A stretch of DNA of 64,000 nucleotides from Sediminibacter sp. Hel_I_10 (GCF_000688335.1 NZ_JHZX01000001.1:3534001-3598000); one strand, 5' to 3'; counted from the first letter of the stretch, positions 50,765 to 60,498 are shown. Notes: a model not told the origin generated them from the sequence alone. Program-made: numbers and translations.

Positions 50765-51946
50765 TTAATTGATCTTCTCGCAACTAATGATGCTGTTTTT
50801 TTGATTTAAATCTGTGGTAAAAAAGAGGTAGTCTGTTCCACCATCTTTAATATTTAATTTTTTACGAATCTGCTGTACGGTATCAGGAAAATTTCTTGTA
50901 GTCACATTTGCCTTTTTAATCCCGGTAGCTTTAAATTCCTTTTTATTGTAAGATAAAACAGATTTGATTTTAAAGCTTCTGCCCGGAAATTCAACCAATT
51001 GGTCACTTGTATAGAGATGAGAATGCTGGTGCAACTTATCTAGATTTAGTACATCTGAAACCGATTTAAAAGCGCCAGATTTTAGGATAGCCGCATTTGG
51101 TTCATACAAATAGGAGCGTGGCAGGCTGTATTGAACTTCGCAAGAGGCTTCATCTTTTAACTTAAATGAAAAAAACTCAGATGCTACTTTTTTGAGATTT
51201 ACCGTTTTGACTTCAATTGGAGCTGTATTGTTTTTTTCTAAAATCCAAAGTAATTCTTTAACCTCATTGTCAACGGCGATGATGTGAATGCATTTTACAA
51301 ATTTCAGTTCTTTAATCCCAACGCTCAGATCTAAAAGTGGCGACGTTTTAATGGCGACGTTTTGAGTATGCTCAAAAATAGCATCGAGATGTTTTGGAAT
51401 ATTGGGCAAACAATCTTCTAAGAAAAACACTTTCCCCTTGCTATCATGACGTCTCGAAGGATCTACATAAAGCCAATCAAATTTTTGATCAAGATGCTGC
51501 AATGCAGAGATGCCATCTTTACAAACTGTTGTAACCCCATTAGCCTGAAGTTGTGTGAAATTATGCTGAGCAATTTTTGACAATTCAGTATTAATTTCAC
51601 AATGTACAACGGCATCAAATTGTTTCGAAAAATAGTAACTGTCTACTCCAAATCCTCCAGTGATATCAATTAGGGTTTTACCCTTGATTAATTGGGACTT
51701 GTATTCTGCAGTTTGTTCTGACGAGGTTTGTTCAATATTAAGTTTATTTGGAAAATAAACGTTTTCAGAAGCAAACCAAGACGGTAACTTTAATTGAGAT
51801 TTCTTTTTGGCTTCAATCTGTTCAATAAGCTCCAAAGTAGTGACGTTTTCAAAATGCGTCCCTTTAAATAATAGTTTTGGGATTTCTGTATCAAGGTGCT
51901 CGTTGATAAAATTCTGGACGTCGGTATTTAAAATGGAAAGGTTCAA
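50765..51946 (-). CDS. SAM-dependent methyltransferase with THUMP-like C-terminus
   Basis: The 393-residue protein has a Rossmann domain with 'LIDITGGFGVDSYYFSKQF' (motif I) and 'WLYVDPSRRHDSKGKVFFL' (DPxRR catalytic-type motif). Its C-terminal THUMP-like region ends 'VRKKLNIKDGGTDYLFFT'-type text. This is the PG_1098-like family, which probably methylates RNA. It is one of four RNA-modifying or envelope genes in the minus-strand run 50765-55055. Substrate unknown. Confidence 0.85.
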   Translation of the reverse strand: MNLSILNTDVQNFINEHLDTEIPKLLFKGTHFENVTTLELIEQIEAKKKSQLKLPSWFASENVYFPNKLNIEQTSSEQTAEYKSQLIKGKTLIDITGGFGVDSYYFSKQFDAVVHCEINTELSKIAQHNFTQLQANGVTTVCKDGISALQHLDQKFDWLYVDPSRRHDSKGKVFFLEDCLPNIPKHLDAIFEHTQNVAIKTSPLLDLSVGIKELKFVKCIHIIAVDNEVKELLWILEKNNTAPIEVKTVNLKKVASEFFSFKLKDEASCEVQYSLPRSYLYEPNAAILKSGAFKSVSDVLNLDKLHQHSHLYTSDQLVEFPGRSFKIKSVLSYNKKEFKATGIKKANVTTRNFPDTVQQIRKKLNIKDGGTDYLFFTTDLNQKNSIISCEKIN

Positions 51947-51955
51947 AATGTAAGA

Positions 51956-53044
51956 TTAAAGTCCTTGGGTCAATTTTTTTACAAATTTATAATCTGATAA
52001 AAATTCCTTTAAAATCACTTTAATGGCTGTGTAAGCTGGTACGGCTACAATCATGCCAACTACTCCAAAGAGCAAACCAGCAATAATGATGATTAAAAAG
52101 ATTTCTAGGGGGTGGGATTTCACACTTTTCGAAAATATAAATGGTTGGCTAAAAAAATTATCAATGAGTTGACCTACTCCAATGACAATAAGCGTGTACA
52201 GCATCTTGGGTAGAATAATGTCACTAAAACTTGCGCCTAAGTTATTGGTCATCACTAAAAAGATCATCAGGAAAGCACCAATCAACGGCCCTAAATACGG
52301 GATGATATTTATGAGAGCACAAAGAAATGCAATGACTACGGCGTTCTTAACACCCACAATCAAGAGCCCAACCATATAAATTAAAAAGATGATAAACAAC
52401 TGCATAAAGAGCCCCACAAAATACCGAGATAATAGTGCTGAAATTTTATGAATAGATCGTTTTGTTTTCAATTCATTTTTTGTGGGAACGGCAGCTAAAA
52501 TACTCTGTTGCATCAAACCAGAATCTTTAAGAAAGAAAAAAGCGATAAAGAGTACAGACATTAAACCAATACTAAAACTGCCTAGTCCAGAGACAAGACT
52601 ATTAAGAAAGTCGGGAATAATCCCATAATCTAAATTAGAAAGAACCTTGGAATCCTTGATGGCCTGTTCGGCGTCAATCTGATTGATTTGTAAAAAATCG
52701 ACAGACTGCAGGTAAAGATCTTCAATGTTAGTTTTTAAGGACTCAATATCTAAGAGCGATAAGTTTTGCCCTTGTTCTATAAGCAGCGGAATCAATAAAC
52801 TAATCATACCGGCTAATACCCCAATGATAAGAAGCATTGTGCTTATAACCGCCAAGATATTGCTAAATTTTAAACGCTTTCTTAAAAAAATAACGACAGG
52901 TCTACCAATAAGAGAAATAACAGCGGCAATAACAATGTAAACAATTACAGATTGAATTTCATAAAGCAGATATATCAATACTGCAATAAGCACTATGGTG
53001 CCAAAAGCCCTTAAAATTCCATTGGCAATAGTTTTAGAAGTCAT
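51956..53044 (-). CDS. AI-2E family transporter (PerM-like)
   Basis: The 362-residue polytopic membrane protein has about eight hydrophobic segments. It contains the family's 'ALINIIPYLGPLIGAFLMI' and the C-terminal 'HPLEIFLIIIIAGLLFGVVG' motif. The central hydrophilic region 'LSLLDIESLKTNIEDLYLQS' is also typical. Members export small solutes or ions (AI-2, Na+/H+); the substrate here is unknown. It lies nine bases upstream of the methyltransferase gene on the same strand. Confidence 0.88.
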   Translation of the reverse strand: MTSKTIANGILRAFGTIVLIAVLIYLLYEIQSVIVYIVIAAVISLIGRPVVIFLRKRLKFSNILAVISTMLLIIGVLAGMISLLIPLLIEQGQNLSLLDIESLKTNIEDLYLQSVDFLQINQIDAEQAIKDSKVLSNLDYGIIPDFLNSLVSGLGSFSIGLMSVLFIAFFFLKDSGLMQQSILAAVPTKNELKTKRSIHKISALLSRYFVGLFMQLFIIFLIYMVGLLIVGVKNAVVIAFLCALINIIPYLGPLIGAFLMIFLVMTNNLGASFSDIILPKMLYTLIVIGVGQLIDNFFSQPFIFSKSVKSHPLEIFLIIIIAGLLFGVVGMIVAVPAYTAIKVILKEFLSDYKFVKKLTQGL

Positions 53045-53078
53045 GGATTGGTTGTTGATGTGTAAATATAAAAAGACT

Positions 53079-53579
53079 TCAGCTAAGTTGCTTTGTCATT
53101 TCATATAAAGTAATACTGGTTGCTTGAACCACATTCATACTACTATTTTGACCAAACATTTCGATGTGTACCACATGATCCATAGCATCTAAAACCGCTT
53201 GAGAGATGCCAAAATTTTCATCGCCAATAATTAATGCTAAGGGCTTTTGCTTCGGAAATGTGAGGGACATTAAATTGGAACTCTTAGAAGTGATTTCTAA
53301 GGCAACACAATAGTATCCCTTCAATTTTAAGTATGTAATGGCGTTCTCAATATGCTCAATTTCTTGAAAATTAACAGCTTTCTCTGCAGATCTGGAAGTT
53401 TTGGTCATTTTTCTACCTCTGGGGATGGCGCTCCCGCAAAAAATGATGTGCTCTACACCAAAGGCATCAGCAGTTCTAAAAAGGCTGCCCACATTTGGTG
53501 CATTGGTAACATTGTCACACACCAAAGTGATTGGAAATTGCTTCTTTTTAAAATTACTGTTGTAGTGGTTGAGCTGCAT
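53079..53579 (-). CDS. SpoU-family RNA 2'-O-methyltransferase
   Basis: The 166-residue SPOUT enzyme has the three motifs: 'NAPNVGSLFRTADAFG', 'LALIIGDENFGIS' and 'SSMNVVQATSITLYEM'. The trefoil-knot core is complete and there is no extra substrate domain, as in TrmL/TrmH-type short members. It probably methylates a tRNA or rRNA ribose; which one cannot be told from sequence alone. Confidence 0.88.
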   Translation of the reverse strand: MQLNHYNSNFKKKQFPITLVCDNVTNAPNVGSLFRTADAFGVEHIIFCGSAIPRGRKMTKTSRSAEKAVNFQEIEHIENAITYLKLKGYYCVALEITSKSSNLMSLTFPKQKPLALIIGDENFGISQAVLDAMDHVVHIEMFGQNSSMNVVQATSITLYEMTKQLS

Positions 53580-53614
53580 GAGAGATGAGGTCCTAAAGAA
53601 TTTTGTTGAGCAGA

Positions 53615-54286
53615 TTAATTCTCGAAAGCATATTTTACAATATTGGCGCCCATTTTGAGTGCTTTTTCTCTCACTTCTGCAGGATCATTATGTACTTCTG
53701 TGTCTTCCCATCCGTCACCAAGATCACTTTCAAAAGTAAATAACACGATGAGTCTACTTTTATCGAAAAGACCAAACGCTTGAGCGCGTTTACCATCGTG
53801 CTCATGAATTTTTGGTAATCCTTCTGGGAAATCATAAGCACTGCTAAAAATAGGGTGTGTTTTGGGTAATTCTACCAAATCCTGATTAGGAAATACTTTT
53901 TTCAGTTCCTTCGTGATGTAAGGTGCCATTCCATAATTATCATCAATATGTATAAATCCTCCAGAAAGTAAATAGTTGCGTAGGTTTTCGGCATCTTCAT
54001 CGCTAAAAAATACGTTGCCGTGACCGGTAAGATGTAACAGCGGATATTGAAAGATATCTGTGCTACCAAGTTCTACAACGTCAGGTTTAGCCTTCATCTT
54101 CGTGTTGATATTGGCATTGCAATACGTGATCAAATTTGGAATGGAGGTTGGATTTCCATACCAATCACCACCGCCTTTGTATTTTACTACTGCTAAGTCT
54201 TGCGCAGTGCTAAATAGTGTAGCAAAACTAAAAAGAAGTATAAAAAGGGCGTTGCGTGGTCTTAAACAAATCGAGTTCTTCGTCAT
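53615..54286 (-). CDS. DUF4159 protein
   Basis: The ATG at 54286 is chosen (MTKNSICLRPRNALFILLFS); an upstream in-frame ATG adds twelve residues. The 223-residue protein has a signal peptide ending Ser-Thr-Ala-Gln and the DUF4159 fold, with 'LAVVKYKGGGDWYGNPTSIP', 'LLHLTGHGNVFFSDEDAENL' and 'GGFIHIDDNYG'. The family resembles a glutamine-amidotransferase-like Rossmann fold and is of unknown function. A TATTTTTG box ends four bases upstream of the ATG. Confidence 0.85.
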   Translation of the reverse strand: MTKNSICLRPRNALFILLFSFATLFSTAQDLAVVKYKGGGDWYGNPTSIPNLITYCNANINTKMKAKPDVVELGSTDIFQYPLLHLTGHGNVFFSDEDAENLRNYLLSGGFIHIDDNYGMAPYITKELKKVFPNQDLVELPKTHPIFSSAYDFPEGLPKIHEHDGKRAQAFGLFDKSRLIVLFTFESDLGDGWEDTEVHNDPAEVREKALKMGANIVKYAFEN

Positions 54287-54290
54287 ATCC

Positions 54291-54298
54291 CAAAAATA
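54291..54298 (-). promoter_or_regulatory. -7-like box TATTTTTG before DUF4159 gene
   Basis: TATTTTTG on the minus strand ends four bases before the ATG at 54286, the same spacing as at rlmD. Confidence 0.45.
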
Positions 54299-54347
54299 AA
54301 ACTTTGGCTTTATGAAACACATCCTTTTAACGTTATTTATATTGGTT

Positions 54348-55055
54348 TTACTCTTGATTTACAAAAGCAACCGAATGACAGGCAGCAATGGCTGCTGTTT
54401 CTGTTCTTAAGCGTGTATCTCCAAGAGTTACGGGCTTGAAGCTTTGAGCCAATGCGGTTTCAATTTCTGAAGCGCTAAAATCGCCTTCTGGTCCAATTAA
54501 AATTAAAATAGATTGCCGCGGTTGTAATTGACTTTTGAGCGAAATCTTTTTGGTGTCTTCACAATGCGCAATAAATTTATGTGCATCATGATGTTGTTCA
54601 ATAAATTCCTTAAAAGGCAAAGCATCGTTTAACACCGGCATATGGCAATGAAGCGATTGTTTGACGGCCGATTGTATGATGCGTTCAAAACGGTCTTTTT
54701 TGATTACACGACGCTCGCTATTCTCGCAAATTATGGGCGTTATACTGTCAATGCCTATTTCCGTAGCTTTTTCTAAAAACCATTCGTAACGGTCGTTCAT
54801 TTTAGTAGGAGCTACTGCTAAGTGCAGTTGGTACGGATGTTTAGGCTGTAATGCTGCGGAAATGATCTTGGCCTCACAATGGTTTATGGTTGCCATTGTA
54901 ATTTCCGCGGAAAATAGCCAGCCTTTACCATTTGTAATTTGTAGTAGATCTCCAGTAGATCTTCTTAAGACTTTGACAATATGCCTGCTTTCGTCTTTTG
55001 AAAAGACAAACGAGGTATCCGTTTCTGAAAGATCAGCATTATAGAATAATTGCAT
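54348..55055 (-). CDS. rsmE: 16S rRNA (uracil-1498-N3)-methyltransferase
   Basis: This SPOUT enzyme makes m3U1498 in 16S rRNA. The 235-residue protein has the N-terminal PUA-like domain ('HIVKVLRRSTGDLLQITNGK'), 'LAVAPTKMNDRYEWFLEKAT', 'LILIGPEGDFSASEIETA' and the C-terminal knot motif 'VTLGDTRLRTETAAIAA'. All match RsmE. Its ATG overlaps the stop of the parvulin gene upstream (TAATG), so the two are coupled. Confidence 0.93.
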   Translation of the reverse strand: MQLFYNADLSETDTSFVFSKDESRHIVKVLRRSTGDLLQITNGKGWLFSAEITMATINHCEAKIISAALQPKHPYQLHLAVAPTKMNDRYEWFLEKATEIGIDSITPIICENSERRVIKKDRFERIIQSAVKQSLHCHMPVLNDALPFKEFIEQHHDAHKFIAHCEDTKKISLKSQLQPRQSILILIGPEGDFSASEIETALAQSFKPVTLGDTRLRTETAAIAACHSVAFVNQE

Positions 55056-55696
55056 TACAGTCGGGGTTCAGTCACTTTAAGCACTTTTACTTCCTCTATG
55101 AGCTTTCTGTCTTGGGTTAATACCACCACATAATAGGCCTCTTGCTCAGGAATATCTACAGTAAAAATATCATTGGTGTGATAGTCTCCAGAAAAAAGTT
55201 GCGTTTCAATGTCTATTGGTAAGTCGCCCTGAGTTACCCAACCGAGATCACCTCCTTTTTTAGCGGTTTGATCCATAGAATACATACGTGCCAAATCTGA
55301 AAACTTAAATCCTTTGTTATATTTAGAAATGATGTTGTTTCTGGTGGCGTTGATCTGATTCAGGTCTGTCTCATTTCCGTCTAGGTAAATGCAACTTGCT
55401 TTATAGTAAGGCGTGCTGGTCTTATCGATGACCTTGTAATAGGTGCGTTGCGGACTGTTTTTATCAAACTTTTTACCGCCAACACTCATACTAAAAAGCT
55501 CCTTGGCTAAACGCGTATGGTGTTTTTCTTTATTAAATGTAATGACTTTGCCTTTGGCAGATTTATTCTTTTCAAGAAACTGTTGGGCGTCTGTTTCTGT
55601 TTGAATAGAATCTAATGATTTTTCAAAGAGGTCTGCTTGAGAAAAGGAATAAGATGCTGTAAGAGAACAAGCAGCAAATAGTAGGGTTTTAAACAT
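55055..55696 (-). CDS. Secreted parvulin-type peptidyl-prolyl isomerase
   Basis: The 213-residue protein has a signal peptide ending Tyr-Ser-Phe-Ser-Gln (about residue 20). A C-terminal rotamase domain (about 95-200) shows 'FKFSDLARMYSMDQTAKKGG' and 'DLGWVTQGDLP', the PpiC/SurA signature. It may help fold outer-membrane proteins in the periplasm. It is coupled to rsmE downstream. A TAAATTTG box on the minus strand (55725-55732) lies 28 bases upstream of the ATG. Confidence 0.85.
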   Translation of the reverse strand: MFKTLLFAACSLTASYSFSQADLFEKSLDSIQTETDAQQFLEKNKSAKGKVITFNKEKHHTRLAKELFSMSVGGKKFDKNSPQRTYYKVIDKTSTPYYKASCIYLDGNETDLNQINATRNNIISKYNKGFKFSDLARMYSMDQTAKKGGDLGWVTQGDLPIDIETQLFSGDYHTNDIFTVDIPEQEAYYVVVLTQDRKLIEEVKVLKVTEPRL

Positions 55697-55724
55697 GATG
55701 TAGGGTTTTTGGTTATTGTAATAA

Positions 55725-55732
55725 CAAATTTA
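55725..55732 (-). promoter_or_regulatory. -7 box TAAATTTG before parvulin gene
   Basis: TAAATTTG on the minus strand matches TAnnTTTG exactly, 28 bases upstream of the ATG at 55696. No clear -33 box. Confidence 0.45.
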
Positions 55733-55837
55733 AAAGGATAGCTATAGTAAGTTGAAGCCATGTCTTTAAGTTTTTAAGAAATCACTGTTAATAACTTTGA
55801 AATTCAGTTTTTAAACTGCTTATAACAAGTTGATTAA

Positions 55838-56218
55838 CTATTTCGCAGCGATAGCGCTAATCTCAACATTCACAAATTTCGGGAGATTGGCCACTTCAAC
55901 CGTTTCTCTTGCGGGTGCCGTAAGTGCATTAAAATAAGTAGCATAAATGGCATTGATCTTACCAAAGTTGTTCATGTCACTTATAAAAATAGAGGTTTTT
56001 ATTATATTTTCAAAAGTCATATCGGCAGCTTCAAGAACGGCTTTTAAATTGTCCATCACTTGTTTGGTTTCTGCTTCAATAGAGTCTAGCACGAGTTCTC
56101 CCGTTTCTACATTAATGGCGATCTGGCCAGAAGTAAATAACATATTGCCAGTTAACACAGCTTGATTATAAGGACCAATCGGTTCTGGTGCTTTTTTAGT
56201 GTTGATTATGCTTTTCAT
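55838..56218 (-). CDS. ridA: RidA-family enamine/imine deaminase
   Basis: The 126-residue trimeric protein hydrolyses reactive enamines such as 2-aminoacrylate. It has 'PEPIGPYNQAVLTGNMLFTS', 'GQIAINVETGELV', and the catalytic Arg in 'APARETVEVANLP'. The length is standard. It lies 56 bases downstream of lptD and is probably read from the same transcript. Confidence 0.93.
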   Translation of the reverse strand: MKSIINTKKAPEPIGPYNQAVLTGNMLFTSGQIAINVETGELVLDSIEAETKQVMDNLKAVLEAADMTFENIIKTSIFISDMNNFGKINAIYATYFNALTAPARETVEVANLPKFVNVEISAIAAK

Positions 56219-56274
56219 AAGTATCGTGATTTAAGTGATGATTCGATAGTGACGACGTTTAAAAACAATTTTTA

Positions 56275-59007
56275 TTATAACTGTTGGTCTGGCTGTCTTC
56301 GTTTGTCGTATTTCAAGTCTTTTAACAGACTAGATTTAATCCCAATAAAGAAATTCCATTGTGCATATCGCCCAAAAGGAACATAGCTAAAATTCATTCT
56401 CCAACTTAACAGGTCGCGTTCAAAACGAAATTGGGTTTGTGTAAATCCTGCATTTACAAAATCATAACCAGAAGAGACGCCAACAGACCATCTAGGAGAC
56501 AGTTCCACATCACCAGAAAACATCAAAGAAGTATTGGTAATTTGGTTTTGCCTTGCTGCATTGCTGTAGTTTGCCGCAAACATCAGGTTCAGGTTCCAAG
56601 GTATGGAATAGTTATAATACTCAGAAAGTTTGTCTTCTTTAGGATCTTCATCTTCGGTGTCTGAAAGCCGTTGATCTGCAAAATCCTGAGTTTTACCAAA
56701 GAGGTCATCATCTCGTCCACCACTCCTTAAAGATTCTTGCCTGCCATTATCGCTATCAGGTTCTTTTTTAAAAGATTCACTGGAAATAGCATAACTCATG
56801 TTAAGATTAGCCGAGGTTAGTCTAAACAAACTTCCGCCATTTTTAATGTTGAGTTGATCAATTCTTCGATTGTTGTTGTTAAGCGCATAGGGATCTAAGG
56901 TCGCCCCAAAATTAATGCTCATTTTGCTGTCAAAAATCTGTGTCCCACCAGACATACGAACCGGACTAAGGCGCAGTGAGTCTCCTGCAAAATTATAGGA
57001 GGTAGAAAAATTAAGATTATTTAAAAGAATCACTTTTTTAGGTTCTGTAGCAGTACTGTCTTTATCTCTTACTTTGGCTTCAAAATTATTGCCTAAGGAA
57101 AGTCCCATTGAGCTCGAATAGTTCTTGTTTGGCGTTCCAAAAAGCGCTCCTTCAAATCTTGTATAGTCTTCTCTTCTCAAATCTCCCGTTGTAGTACCAT
57201 TGGCATCAATAACTTCAAAGGTGTCGTAGTATTCATCAAAAGCAGGATTAATGTTGTAGCTTATCGATGGGCGCATGACGTGTCTAATTTTTTGAATTTT
57301 AGGATCTTTGCCTTTCTTTTCAAAATCGAACATACCGTAAACCGTTGTACCAATGCTTGTACTCAGATTATAGGTAAAAAAACGATCAAAGCCATCAAGT
57401 TCTTCAGTTACCACATCACCTTCCTCATCACCAAACTTTCTAACCGTATTAAGAGTCCAATTTTCCTCTAAATTGCTACTGGCACTCATGCTGAAATACT
57501 TAAATACTTTGAAATTGGTGGTGATAGGCACAGAATGTACCGCTCCAACTTTTGCACCATCAAACATGCCTGGTTTAAAAAACAAGGAGTCAGTGGTTTG
57601 AATTCTGTTTTCTGCCCTAACGTTGTATTGTAAGTTGATGTTTTCAATAATGCCTTTTTTGGTTCCCACTTTTGGGGCAAAAGGAAAAATTCGACCGACA
57701 CTACCTTGAAATGTAGGTAAGGTCATATTCACCACTTGAGTATTTGTGTTTTGACTGTGGGTTGCAGTAACGCTCATGTTTACTTGCGGTTCGCCTTGAA
57801 ACGTTTTTGAATAGGAGACCGATGAGTTTAAGGAGTTGTTTTGGGTCTGCGCCAAATTCACTTGATTGATGGATTGTTGGAAATAACGGCTACTTCCCAA
57901 GTTTACCGATGCCGAAAATCGTGAACTCGGGCTGGCTTTTGCATCTTGACTATGTGACCATCTAATGTTATAGATAGTAGATTTTGAGAAATCAGGAAAT
58001 CCCCGTTCACTATTGATTAAGTTTTCATATCGAATGCTCAAATTTCCTCTAAACTTGTAACGAAGTGCATAACTGTTTTCAAATCGTAACCCGTAACTAC
58101 CGTTGGTGTAATAATCCCCCAGAACAGCCAGATCAAAGTAATCGCTTATCGCAAAATAATAACCACCGTTCTGAAGATTATAGCCTCTATCTGCGCTTCC
58201 TAAACTTTGTCCAGGGGTTGGGATGATCACTCCAGAGGTCTGTTTTTTTGACATTGGAAAATAGGCAAAGGGCAACCCAATAGGTGTTGGCACATCATAT
58301 ATAAATAAATTGGTCAATCCCGTGACCACTTTTTTTCCAGGAACCACCTTGGCTTTTCTCATCAGAAAATAGTATTCTGGGTCGTCTAAGTTTTCTGAAG
58401 TGGTATAACGACCGTTTTTAATAAAGAATACAGAATCATTCTCTTTTTTAGTGATTTCGGAGATAATGGTACCTCCGCTTTGTTCTGTTTTAGAGTTATA
58501 GATGAGTGCCTTTTTAGTTTCGGTGTTAAATATAATAGAGTCGGGTTCTATTTTATTGGCACCTTGAGTAAAAATAGGGGCTTGGGTATAAACACCAGCA
58601 GAATCTTTTAATCTTCCGGCATAAACGAGGTTTTTGGTATGATCTATCACAATAATTCCAGAGGTGATATTCATATCCCCATAATCTACTTCTGCTTTAT
58701 TATAAAGTGTCGTTTGATTAAGTCTTTGATTAAGCGTGACGTAATCTTGAGCCTTGTAATTGACCGTGCCAGTGAGAAATTCTTTTTTCTTCGGAAGCGA
58801 GTCGTTTTTGATACTGTCGGCCAACTTAATGTTTAGTGGCGGTGTAACGATACTGTCTTGCGCTATTGGCATAGGCTCAATAGGATCAAATGCAGATACC
58901 GCTTTGATAGGTTCTTGAGATCTTGGCAGGTCCTGTGCGAAGCAAAACATGTTGATAAACATGGTAAAACTTAGGGCCAAAAGTATGTGAAAGCTCTTTG
59001 TCTGCAA
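56275..59007 (-). CDS. lptD: LPS-assembly protein LptD
   Basis: This outer-membrane barrel and plug inserts lipopolysaccharide. The start is placed at the TTG at 59007, which gives the signal peptide 'MQTKSFHILLALSFTMFINM' ending before Gln. The longer frame to 59058 starts on a TTG that is itself part of a TAAGTTTG promoter box. The 910-residue protein has an N-terminal OstA-like domain ('GDMNITSGIIVIDHTKNLVY', 'KVVTGLTNLFIYDVPTPIGL'-type text) and a large barrel with an acidic Asp/Glu-rich insert (about 800-830). The length is typical for Bacteroidota LptD. Divergent from the amidase gene. Confidence 0.9.
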   Translation of the reverse strand: MQTKSFHILLALSFTMFINMFCFAQDLPRSQEPIKAVSAFDPIEPMPIAQDSIVTPPLNIKLADSIKNDSLPKKKEFLTGTVNYKAQDYVTLNQRLNQTTLYNKAEVDYGDMNITSGIIVIDHTKNLVYAGRLKDSAGVYTQAPIFTQGANKIEPDSIIFNTETKKALIYNSKTEQSGGTIISEITKKENDSVFFIKNGRYTTSENLDDPEYYFLMRKAKVVPGKKVVTGLTNLFIYDVPTPIGLPFAYFPMSKKQTSGVIIPTPGQSLGSADRGYNLQNGGYYFAISDYFDLAVLGDYYTNGSYGLRFENSYALRYKFRGNLSIRYENLINSERGFPDFSKSTIYNIRWSHSQDAKASPSSRFSASVNLGSSRYFQQSINQVNLAQTQNNSLNSSVSYSKTFQGEPQVNMSVTATHSQNTNTQVVNMTLPTFQGSVGRIFPFAPKVGTKKGIIENINLQYNVRAENRIQTTDSLFFKPGMFDGAKVGAVHSVPITTNFKVFKYFSMSASSNLEENWTLNTVRKFGDEEGDVVTEELDGFDRFFTYNLSTSIGTTVYGMFDFEKKGKDPKIQKIRHVMRPSISYNINPAFDEYYDTFEVIDANGTTTGDLRREDYTRFEGALFGTPNKNYSSSMGLSLGNNFEAKVRDKDSTATEPKKVILLNNLNFSTSYNFAGDSLRLSPVRMSGGTQIFDSKMSINFGATLDPYALNNNNRRIDQLNIKNGGSLFRLTSANLNMSYAISSESFKKEPDSDNGRQESLRSGGRDDDLFGKTQDFADQRLSDTEDEDPKEDKLSEYYNYSIPWNLNLMFAANYSNAARQNQITNTSLMFSGDVELSPRWSVGVSSGYDFVNAGFTQTQFRFERDLLSWRMNFSYVPFGRYAQWNFFIGIKSSLLKDLKYDKRRQPDQQL

Positions 59008-59055
59008 CGCTTTTAAATGTATTTTTGCTAAAGTATGGCTCGGTTTTTGAAATGC

Positions 59056-59063
59056 CAAACTTA
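59056..59063 (-). promoter_or_regulatory. -7 box TAAGTTTG before lptD
   Basis: TAAGTTTG on the minus strand matches TAnnTTTG exactly. It lies 48 bases upstream of the TTG at 59007 and overlaps the alternative TTG at 59058. Confidence 0.5.
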
Positions 59064-59182
59064 CATATATTTTTTATGATTAAATTATAATTGAATCTAT
59101 TTGTAACGATGATCTTTTTTTGAGAAAGTGATACCTGAAAGCGTTATAAAATAAACCGAGAACTAAAACCGTTAACTCCTTT

Positions 59183-60301
59183 ATGAAAACGTCCCTCAAC
59201 TTTATATTAGTATTAGTTGCTACAACATTTATTAGTTTTTTAACACCTGCCGAAGCTTTTCAGAAATCGAAAGACAAGTTTGTGGTCGTTCTTGATGCTG
59301 GTCACGGCGGCCATGACTCGGGAAACCTTGGAAGTGGTTACAGAGAAAAAGAAATTGCACTTAAAATTGTGCTAGCCGTAGGTAATGCCCTCAAAGAAAA
59401 TAAAGGGATTCAAGTCATTTACACTAGAGATTCAGACAAATTCGTGACTTTAAGAGGTAGAGCAAAAATAGCGAATGACGCTGATGCCGATCTTTTTGTT
59501 TCTGTGCACTGTAATGCCCATAATTCTGCTGCCAATGGTACTGAAACTTTTGTACTGGGTTTGCATGCCAACCAACGTAACTTTGAAATAGCTAAAAAAG
59601 AAAACGAGGTAATTTTCTTAGAGTCTGATTATGAAAAGCATTATGAAGGCTTTGATCCAAAGTCTCCAGAATCGTTAATTGGTCTTACCTTAATTCAAGA
59701 GGAATATCTAGATCAAAGTATTAGACTGGCACGATCTATTGAAGATAGCTTTCAAAATAGACATAAAAGAAAAAGTAGAGGTGTAAAACAAGCCGGTTTT
59801 TGGGTGCTTCACAACACGTATATGCCAAGCGTTTTGGTAGAGACAGGTTTTTTAACCTATGATAAGGAAGGCGCTTTTCTGAATTCGCTTAGCGGACAAG
59901 CAAAAATGGCAGAATCTATTACAGATGCGATTTTAGCTTATAAAAAGCAGTTGGATATGAATATTGGTGAAGGGATTTATCAAGAAAACGCCAACCAAGT
60001 GGAAGCTGCGCTTGAAGAGCAACCGCAAGTATTTAATGACATCATGTTTAAGGTTCAGATAGCGGCAAGTTCTAAGGAGTTAGACCCTAAACCCTATAAC
60101 TTTAATGGTTTAGATGCTATCTCTAGAGAAAAGATAGGATCGCTTTATAAATATTATTTTGGTCAAACTTCAGATTATACAGAGGTAAAGCGTCTAGAAC
60201 TTCAAGCTAAATTGAAAGGCTATAAGAGTGCTTTTATAGTGGCTACCAAAGATGGTGAGCTTATTGATCTTTCTGAGGCCTTAAAATCTGCATCTAACTG
60301 A
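59183..60301 (+). CDS. N-acetylmuramoyl-L-alanine amidase (Amidase_3)
   Basis: This zinc amidase cleaves peptidoglycan stem peptides from the glycan. The 372-residue protein has a signal peptide (to about Ala25) and the Amidase_3 domain (about 33-250). Zinc ligands are His41 in 'LDAGHGGHDSG', Glu56 in 'YREKEIAL' and the His in 'FVSVHCNAH'; the catalytic Glu is in 'SVLVETGFLTY'. A C-terminal SPOR-like segment ('FKVQIAASSKELDPKPYNF') probably binds denuded glycan at the septum. It precedes an MCE-type gene. Confidence 0.92.
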   Translation: MKTSLNFILVLVATTFISFLTPAEAFQKSKDKFVVVLDAGHGGHDSGNLGSGYREKEIALKIVLAVGNALKENKGIQVIYTRDSDKFVTLRGRAKIANDADADLFVSVHCNAHNSAANGTETFVLGLHANQRNFEIAKKENEVIFLESDYEKHYEGFDPKSPESLIGLTLIQEEYLDQSIRLARSIEDSFQNRHKRKSRGVKQAGFWVLHNTYMPSVLVETGFLTYDKEGAFLNSLSGQAKMAESITDAILAYKKQLDMNIGEGIYQENANQVEAALEEQPQVFNDIMFKVQIAASSKELDPKPYNFNGLDAISREKIGSLYKYYFGQTSDYTEVKRLELQAKLKGYKSAFIVATKDGELIDLSEALKSASN

Positions 60302-60498
60302 TATACTTTAAAACGTATTGCTGATTGAGTTGTTCTATAGAAAAGAAGCATGCGTTCTTTTGCGGTCCGTTTATCGAATATCCAACCCAAATGCACTTTA
60401 GTTGAACTCAATTGCGATAATTTTGTCTAAAATCTAAAAAGTTTAAACTAGTTCAATAGATTTATTCCTAATTTTGTTTTAATCAAATATAAAAGATT

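Noticed and set aside
54312-54410. A plus-strand frame with a hydrophobic N-terminus (MKHILLTLFILVLLLIYKSNR) overlapping the 3' end of rsmE.
   Set aside because: It is only about 32 codons long, overlaps a well-supported gene on the other strand and has no promoter or conserved context. Kept out as a likely shadow.
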